A stretch of DNA of 11,914 bases from an uncultured Lachnospiraceae bacterium (GTDB lineage: Bacteria; Bacillota_A; Clostridia; Lachnospirales; Lachnospiraceae): contig CACZHN010000065.1 of NCBI GenBank assembly GCA_902780985.1, forward strand, positions 1 to 11,914, in the 5' to 3' direction. Under the pieces are notes generated by a model, which saw nothing but the letters and a program-made list of their open reading frames with translations, made no database searches and was not told where the DNA came from. Below, in pieces: positions 7,548 to 11,914 of the stretch. How positions within the stretch are numbered: position 1 is the first letter of the stretch; every line of letters starts with the position of its first letter. The position numbers were made by a program, and so were the translations under genes.

Positions 7548-9974
7548 ATGGATATTTTGGATGTAAAAAGCAGCCTGAATTTTTCATCGGGCGGAAAAAC
7601 GGAAATCATCCCGTTCATCGGAAAGGGAAATATCTGGATTGAAAATACCTATGATTCCAATGCGGTAAAACTTGCAAGATATCTCATTATGGAAGCAATC
7701 GAGGGAACAAGTCCGGGACAGATATCGATTCTCGGATATGACAGTGACCTGTCAGGAGTATTTGCACCTTTCGCAGAGCTTTCATCGGGTGAGATCAGAC
7801 AGATGGAACTCATTTCCGAAGAAAAGGATTTTAAAGAACGGCTTCTCATTCTCTATCAGCAGATCCAGGCTGTACAGAATGTCATACAGGGAAGAGAAGA
7901 TTATCTGATCGATTACAGGAGGAGTATAAATCGTCCGGTAGAAAGTTACAAACTGGTGGTGCTTTCACTCGATATGGGGATTTTGGATAACGAAACCCGT
8001 GCAGAACTGTCCCTCCTGTTAAGAAGAGGACCGTCTGCGGGAATTTCATTTCTCATCATTTCGACCACATATATGTCGATTCAGACCTCTTCTGGAAAAG
8101 ATATCGAACTGAAGGTTGAATCTCTTGCTCAGAACATCACGGTATTACAGCCGGAGAAAACCTCTTTTGTAATCTTAAACTCGGGAAGCAGGGTAAATTA
8201 CAGTCCGCCGGATGCGAAAACCATAATCAGCAGCAATTCCAAAATGGTGGAAAGTTTTAAAAATGCAAAACTGCCGACAGTGCTTTTCAATGAACTCCAT
8301 GATCTGACACATTTCTGGAATGAAAGCAGTATAGACGGAGTAACTTTCTCGGTAGGAAAGTACGGAATTAATAATGTAGAGATCGTAATGGGTGATGAAG
8401 TAAACCAAAGACATAATGCGATCATTACGGGTGCTGTCGGACAGGGAAAATCAAATCTGATATCGGTGATCATTCACAGCTTATGTATGAGGTATTCGCC
8501 GAAGGAGCTGTCTTTATATCTTCTGGATTTTAAAGAAGGTGTTACATTTAAAGCTTTTTCCAACATAGGACAGGATGAATATCTGCCTCATGCCAAGACT
8601 CTGGGACTCGAGAGCGACGTAAGCTTCGGAATAGCGGTAATGGATTACCTTTATAAAGAATATCAAAGGCGAATGAAATTACTGAAGAAGTACAACGTGA
8701 AGAGCCTGAGAGAATACAGGAAGTTATATCCGGAATCGGAAATGCCAAGAATAGTCGTAGTCATAGACGAGTTTCAGATGATGTTCGGTGATGATAATCA
8801 GACGGCTATAAAGATTGCGGATATGCTGGAAAAGTCAGTGCGACTCTTCAGAGCGGCGGGAATACATTTCATACTTGCCTCCCAGACGCTGACGGGAAAT
8901 ATGGCTTTATCTCAAAAGGGAGACAGCATATTCAGCCAGATCCCTATAAGAATAGCACTTAAGAATTCCGTGGCGGAGTCAACGAAGACATTATCGCTGA
9001 ATAATACGGCGGCGGCATTTCTCAGACCGAGGGAAGCGATAGTAAATCTGGATTACGGAGCTGTAACACAGAACCGAAAGTCGGTTGTTGCCTTTGCCGA
9101 TGAGAAAGTCCTTGTTCCTATCAGAAAGAAATGGTGGGAGAATGCGAAATCTTATACAAAGCCTCCGTATGTATTCGAAGGTGAGAAGAGAGTAACGGTT
9201 TCCAACGGAATCGATACATTGGAAAAACTCCGAAAAGAGTCTCCGATCAAATATGCACTTGCAGGAGACAAGATCTCAATCGACGGTGCAAGAGTATTGC
9301 TTCCTATGACGGATGAGCCGGGAAGAAATGTAGCGATTATAGGTACACCGGATAATGAAATAAACAACGCAACCGGAATGATGCAGAGTATAGCCGTATC
9401 TCTGGCGGTACAGCATCCGAAGGGAGATGCGAGATTTATTTTTTCAGATTTCTCTACAGGTAAAGAATATACGGAGCTGTATCCGGGATTCTCGGACCTG
9501 ATGGAGCAGATGGGATTCTATATCGAGTGTGTATCCAGAGAAGAGTTCGGAAATTATATAGAAGAGATCAAAAGTAATATCTCCGATAAGGAGAAGATAT
9601 ACATTTTCGGATCCAATATGGACAGATGGGAATATGAAAAGGATCCGTACGGACAGGGATCTCCGTTAAAAGATCTTGTGGAGAACTATTCATCCAAGGG
9701 AGTTCATTTTATAGGCTGGTGGATAAAGGCAGCGAACTTTACGGAACAGACTTCGGGATACGGCAGTTCGGACGCTTTCAATTCCAAGATTTTTCTCAGA
9801 ATAGACGAAAGATCGGTTCAGTCCTTAACAAATCCATTTGTTAAGTGGACTGCAACAGATAACAGAGCGTTACTGAGTGATCCGATCGAGAATTCGGAGG
9901 AAATGGTATTTATTCCGTATTCTCCTATATCCGATAACGATGTTTCGGAATTCAGGATGAAGGTATGGGAATAA
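7548..9974 (+). CDS. FtsK/SpoIIIE (EssC/EccC)-like multi-module ATPase, soluble
   Basis: An 808-residue protein with three RecA-like segments. The first (about 20-210) looks degenerate: it keeps the late-domain stretch LLRRGPSAGISFLIIS (157-172) but has no P-loop. The second (about 265-525) is intact: Walker A GAVGQGKS (295-302, Lys301), LYLLDFKEG (323-331), Walker B VVVIDE (403-408), the FRAAGIHFILASQTL motor motif (434-448) and IPIRIALK. The third (about 570-790) has a P-loop-like IIGTPDNEINN (598-607) without the Lys and lacks the acidic Walker B pair. Type VII secretion motors (EssC/EccC) have the same string of ATPase domains, but they carry membrane segments and, in Firmicutes, N-terminal FHA domains; none is seen here. 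GGAGAGG (7536-7542) precedes the start. The two WXG100-like genes directly downstream support a motor for small helical substrates. DNA translocation is the main alternative. Confidence 0.82.
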   Translation: MDILDVKSSLNFSSGGKTEIIPFIGKGNIWIENTYDSNAVKLARYLIMEAIEGTSPGQISILGYDSDLSGVFAPFAELSSGEIRQMELISEEKDFKERLLILYQQIQAVQNVIQGREDYLIDYRRSINRPVESYKLVVLSLDMGILDNETRAELSLLLRRGPSAGISFLIISTTYMSIQTSSGKDIELKVESLAQNITVLQPEKTSFVILNSGSRVNYSPPDAKTIISSNSKMVESFKNAKLPTVLFNELHDLTHFWNESSIDGVTFSVGKYGINNVEIVMGDEVNQRHNAIITGAVGQGKSNLISVIIHSLCMRYSPKELSLYLLDFKEGVTFKAFSNIGQDEYLPHAKTLGLESDVSFGIAVMDYLYKEYQRRMKLLKKYNVKSLREYRKLYPESEMPRIVVVIDEFQMMFGDDNQTAIKIADMLEKSVRLFRAAGIHFILASQTLTGNMALSQKGDSIFSQIPIRIALKNSVAESTKTLSLNNTAAAFLRPREAIVNLDYGAVTQNRKSVVAFADEKVLVPIRKKWWENAKSYTKPPYVFEGEKRVTVSNGIDTLEKLRKESPIKYALAGDKISIDGARVLLPMTDEPGRNVAIIGTPDNEINNATGMMQSIAVSLAVQHPKGDARFIFSDFSTGKEYTELYPGFSDLMEQMGFYIECVSREEFGNYIEEIKSNISDKEKIYIFGSNMDRWEYEKDPYGQGSPLKDLVENYSSKGVHFIGWWIKAANFTEQTSGYGSSDAFNSKIFLRIDERSVQSLTNPFVKWTATDNRALLSDPIENSEEMVFIPYSPISDNDVSEFRMKVWE

Positions 9975-9975
9975 A

Positions 9976-9983
9976 AAGGAGGT
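9976..9983 (+). promoter_or_regulatory. Strong ribosome binding site of the first WXG100-like gene
   Basis: AAGGAGGT, a full Shine-Dalgarno match, eight bases before ATG 9992. It decides this start over ATG 9998 two codons later. Together with the AGGAGGT at 10251-10257 it marks the two WXG100-like genes for stronger translation than their neighbours. Confidence 0.75.
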
Positions 9984-9991
9984 AGAAGATT

Positions 9992-10249
9992 ATGTCAATG
10001 GTAAGGCAACTGATAGCCGCAGTTATAAATGCGGAAAGGCAGATTGATGAACAGATTGCAAGATTGACAAGTTTTAAATCAAACCTGAATCAGCTTATAG
10101 AGCATGTTCAGAGCACGTTGGAAGGAAGTCAGCAGAATTATGCCGATGAAATGATAACAAAGCTTCAGAACACAAAGAGCCAGGTTGAAGATGCAATATC
10201 GAAACTCAGTGCGGCTAAGGCCAAGCTGTTACAGGTTAAGATGATCTGA
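9992..10249 (+). CDS. WXG100-like small helical-hairpin protein with L-E-G turn
   Basis: An 85-residue protein, all helical by composition, without a signal peptide or membrane segment. Two amphipathic helices (about 3-42 and 48-82) flank a central turn STLEGSQQNY (41-50). WXG100/ESAT-6 proteins have the same size and plan, with W-x-G at the turn; here Leu43 replaces Trp, so the motif is L-x-G. No YxxxD/E type VII export signal is visible at the C-terminus. A full ribosome site and the preceding EssC-like ATPase gene (17 bases away) support a role as a substrate or partner of that ATPase. It may dimerise with the next protein, as EsxA/EsxB pairs do. Membership in the WXG100 superfamily is inferred from length, position and turn; a plain coiled-coil protein is the alternative. 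Confidence 0.65.
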   Translation: MSMVRQLIAAVINAERQIDEQIARLTSFKSNLNQLIEHVQSTLEGSQQNYADEMITKLQNTKSQVEDAISKLSAAKAKLLQVKMI

Positions 10250-10250
10250 T

Positions 10251-10257
10251 AGGAGGT
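10251..10257 (+). promoter_or_regulatory. Strong ribosome binding site of the second WXG100-like gene
   Basis: AGGAGGT, starting just after the upstream stop codon and four bases before ATG 10262. The spacing is slightly short but the match is complete. Confidence 0.7.
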
Positions 10258-10261
10258 TAAT

Positions 10262-10522
10262 ATGGCATCAGTACAGGAAATTATAAGAGATGTTCAACAG
10301 ATAAAAAAAGACTCGGAAGAATTGGCAACCATGACCGGAGCGGCAGGACAGAGACTTGTTGAGAGCGCAAATGATATTGCAGCCATGGTTCAGGGAAGCA
10401 GATCCGGAATGGATGCGGTAATGGCACTGAACGTAGCATCAAGATCTCTTGCTTCTGCAGCGGCATCGATACTGGGACTCGGTAACACTTGTGATAAGTT
10501 TATAAATAATGCGTCGAAGTAA
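10262..10522 (+). CDS. WXG100-like small helical-hairpin protein with V-Q-G turn
   Basis: An 86-residue helical protein, again without signal peptide. Its turn is AAMVQGSRSGM (40-50). Val43-Gln44-Gly45-Ser46 falls at exactly the residue numbers of Leu-Glu-Gly-Ser in the preceding protein, which argues that the two are paralogues or an Esx-type pair. The second half is rich in Ala and Ser (SRSLASAAASILGLG, 60-74), more so than the first protein, and there is one Cys (77). The gap to the previous gene is 12 bases and to the next only 2. No YxxxD/E signal is seen. A role as a small substrate or partner of the FtsK-like ATPase is inferred. Confidence 0.62.
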   Translation: MASVQEIIRDVQQIKKDSEELATMTGAAGQRLVESANDIAAMVQGSRSGMDAVMALNVASRSLASAAASILGLGNTCDKFINNASK

Positions 10523-10524
10523 AT

Positions 10525-10809
10525 ATGTGGGTACAGGATAATCAAAAAAAATCGGAATTATTTCATATAAAGAATGATCTGAACAGCAGCGTTACGAATC
10601 TGAATCATGAAATCGGTCAGCTGAACGAAACGATATCGTTGATAGATTATGCCATCGGGGGAATACCTTCCGGAAAAGATAACGAACTGTCGGATTATTG
10701 CAGGCGGGTTCAGGAGGATATCAATTACTGCATATCAAGAATCGAATATTGCAAGAACTGCCTGGATCAATTGAGTACCGAAAAGTGGGTTGAGAATGAT
10801 GAGTATTGA
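10525..10809 (+). CDS. Small coiled-coil protein, four cysteines
   Basis: A 94-residue protein of no family I can name. Heptad-like hydrophobic spacing runs through about 12-40 and 53-85, separated by a Gly/Pro-containing turn AIGGIPSG (43-50). This again gives two helices around a turn near residue 45, like the two proteins before it. Four Cys (59, 69, 76, 79) sit on the second helix, with CKNC at 76-79; all cluster there, so a metal site or disulfide is conceivable. The ATG follows the upstream stop by two bases and has no Shine-Dalgarno, so translation probably depends on coupling. It may be a third, more divergent member of the helical-hairpin set, or a small helper of the kind found in type VII operons. 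Start codon uncertain. Confidence 0.6.
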   Translation: MWVQDNQKKSELFHIKNDLNSSVTNLNHEIGQLNETISLIDYAIGGIPSGKDNELSDYCRRVQEDINYCISRIEYCKNCLDQLSTEKWVENDEY

Positions 10810-10951
10810 TGAATTAAAAGGCAGACTCCGGGTTGTCGGTGAAGCAGGTGAAAAGCATGCCGGGAACATTTCACGGGAGATGGAGTATCTGCAGGAAACT
10901 ATGAACAAGATAAGTCAGGACTTTTCCGAGACAGCAAACTATATATGTTAA
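10796..10951 (+). CDS. Short coiled-coil ORF, probably interrupted by a 2-base slip
   Basis: A 51-codon frame (50 if ATG 10799 is used) overlapping the end of the previous gene by 14 bases. It begins MMSIDELKGRLRVVGEAGEK and is helical and charged throughout. It ends at TGT-TAA just after the tract TATATAT (10940-10946). If one AT unit is removed, the frame runs through TAT-ATG-TTA-AAG and continues in the same amphipathic style to the TAA at 10990-10992, giving a 64-residue protein ending in SETEKLINSLNK. The intact ancestor was therefore probably about 63-64 residues long. As it stands, the product is truncated, or the last 15 codons are reached by frameshifting or restart at ATG 10945. No family recognised. 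Confidence 0.5.
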   Translation: MMSIDELKGRLRVVGEAGEKHAGNISREMEYLQETMNKISQDFSETANYIC

Positions 10952-10992
10952 AGTCCGAAACGGAAAAGTTGATAAACAGTCTAAATAAATAA
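10945..10992 (+). other. Out-of-frame 3' remnant or 15-codon restart frame of the short coiled-coil gene
   Basis: This frame starts at an ATG whose last bases overlap the upstream stop codon (ATGTTAA) and encodes 15 residues ending in KLINSLNK. It reads as the natural tail of the preceding coiled-coil ORF shifted by two bases, so it is more likely a displaced tail than a separate gene. Confidence 0.4.
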
Positions 10993-11005
10993 AGAGGGTA
11001 AAAGC

Positions 11006-11914
11006 ATGTCAGAAAGTGTATTTGGAATTGATCTCGGAACGACAAATTCCGCAATTGCGGTGTACGAAAACGAAGAAGCCAGAATATTGAAAAATATAGA
11101 CGGATTTGAGATTACACCTTCGGTTGTATTCTTCACTGGAAAGGATGCGGAAGGAAATGATGAATCTCTGGTAGGAAATCAGGCTAAAAATGCAGCGGCT
11201 TCGGATCCGGATAATGTCATCCAGTTTGTAAAAAGAAGAATGGGATTCTCGGGACCGTCATATAACTATATCGCCCCGAGCGGAAAAGAGTATACGCCGG
11301 AAATGATATCAGCTCTAATTCTGCGAAAACTCTGTTCGGATGCCGAACAGTTTGTGGGTGACGGAAGTATAAAAAATGTGGTGATCACAGTGCCGGCCTA
11401 CTTTGATGATGCAAGAAGAACTGCAACAAAGCAGGCGGGAAAGATAGCCGGACTGAATGTGCTGAGCGTAATAAACGAGCCGACGGCAGCCGCTATAGCC
11501 TATGGATTCAATACAGAACAGAAAGGCCGTATCCTCGTATACGACCTCGGCGGAGGAACATTTGATGTAACTGTTATGGATGTACATGACGGAGTATTCG
11601 ATGTTCTGGCTACAGGCGGAGATCCTCAGCTGGGAGGAGTTAATTATGATCAGAAGATCCTTGGTCTTATCATAAAGAAACTGGAAGAACAGGGATGCGA
11701 GATTGATGATGAAGATGATGCCTTGTATGCGGATATCAGAGAGAAGGCGGAAAAAGTTAAAAAGCAGTTATCGAATATCGAGACTGCAAGACCGGCCTTC
11801 AGCATAGGAGGAAAAACATACAGAACGGAGATCACGAGAGAAGAGTTCGAAGCGGAATCGGAATCACTTATGCAGAGAACACAGTTTTTACTCGATGAGG
11901 TTATGAAGGAAAAG
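11006..11914 (+). CDS. Hsp70/DnaK-family chaperone, N-terminal ATPase domain (3' end outside window)
   Basis: The first 303 codons of an open frame that continues past the window end. The actin-fold ATPase domain of Hsp70 is clear: phosphate-1 loop GIDLGTTNSAIAVY (7-20), VKRRMG (75-80, Lys76 at the place of E. coli DnaK Lys70), VITVPAYFDDARRTATKQAG (126-145), INEPTAAAIAYG (156-167), phosphate-2 loop VYDLGGGTFDVTV (178-190) and GGDPQLGGVNYD (204-215). All nucleotide-binding motifs are intact, so ATPase activity is expected. The start follows AGAGGG upstream of ATG 11006. It lies in the FtsK/WXG100-like operon rather than beside hrcA-grpE-dnaJ, so it is probably an accessory Hsp70, not the housekeeping DnaK. 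It could hold or unfold small substrates for the ATPase. The substrate-binding domain is not visible, so a truncated or fused form cannot be excluded. Confidence 0.9.
   Translation, partial: MSESVFGIDLGTTNSAIAVYENEEARILKNIDGFEITPSVVFFTGKDAEGNDESLVGNQAKNAAASDPDNVIQFVKRRMGFSGPSYNYIAPSGKEYTPEMISALILRKLCSDAEQFVGDGSIKNVVITVPAYFDDARRTATKQAGKIAGLNVLSVINEPTAAAIAYGFNTEQKGRILVYDLGGGTFDVTVMDVHDGVFDVLATGGDPQLGGVNYDQKILGLIIKKLEEQGCEIDDEDDALYADIREKAEKVKKQLSNIETARPAFSIGGKTYRTEITREEFEAESESLMQRTQFLLDEVMKEK

Noticed and set aside
7548..9974. Naming the ATPase essC, eccC or ftsK
   Set aside because: It lacks the membrane segments and FHA domains of EssC and I could not see the DNA-translocase gamma domain of FtsK/SpoIIIE, so only a family-level name is justified.
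1..11914. tRNA, rRNA, CRISPR array, insertion sequence, integrase or origin
   Set aside because: No such gene, regular spacer-repeat array, terminal inverted repeats or origin-type repeat cluster was seen on either strand by eye; small RNA genes without protein signals could still be missed.

Overview
The window has low-to-moderate G+C, strong AAG/GAA/CTT codon preference and AGGAGG ribosome sites. Its gene content resembles an anaerobic Clostridia genome of the Lachnospiraceae type: a clostridial FGGY kinase plus AraD pair, a YesN/YesM two-component system, and an FtsK/WXG100-like/Hsp70 cluster. The family assignment is an inference from overall likeness, not from a marker gene.

Left part, positions 1-5681, all + strand: pentose use and sugar sensing. 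It holds the C-terminal end of an FGGY sugar kinase (probably L-ribulokinase), L-ribulose-5-phosphate 4-epimerase (araD), a CheY-AraC response regulator (YesN type), a membrane histidine kinase (YesM/LytS type) and a lipoprotein that resembles the furanose-binding protein YtfQ. The gaps are short and no ABC permease or ATPase follows the lipoprotein. It is therefore more likely the ligand-sensing part of a three-component sugar sensor than an orphan transporter subunit. An L-arabinose(furanose) cue would fit araD.

Middle, positions 5684-7308: a - strand gene for a membrane-anchored winged-helix regulator (N-terminal OmpR/ToxR-like DNA-binding domain, linker, about 8-9 membrane segments). Its stop lies 2 bases from the stop of the lipoprotein gene. 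It is divergent from the right-hand operon across a 215-base spacer that carries a + strand hairpin-T-tract terminator, phased A/T tracts and two tandem 10-base repeats.

Right part, positions 7309-11914 (running off the end), all + strand and tightly packed: a free-standing LuxR/GerE-type DNA-binding protein; an 808-residue soluble FtsK/EssC-like multi-module ATPase with one intact P-loop; two WXG100-like helical-hairpin proteins in which the central W-x-G is L-E-G and V-Q-G at the same residue numbers; a 94-residue coiled-coil protein; a very short coiled-coil gene that looks frameshifted at a TATATAT tract; and the N-terminal 303 residues of an Hsp70/DnaK-like chaperone. This group looks like a reduced or divergent type VII (Esx)-like machine in which an Hsp70 is encoded together with the motor and its likely small substrates. 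I do not know a described system with this make-up, and it is the main item of interest. No tRNA, rRNA, CRISPR array, insertion sequence or phage integrase gene was seen.
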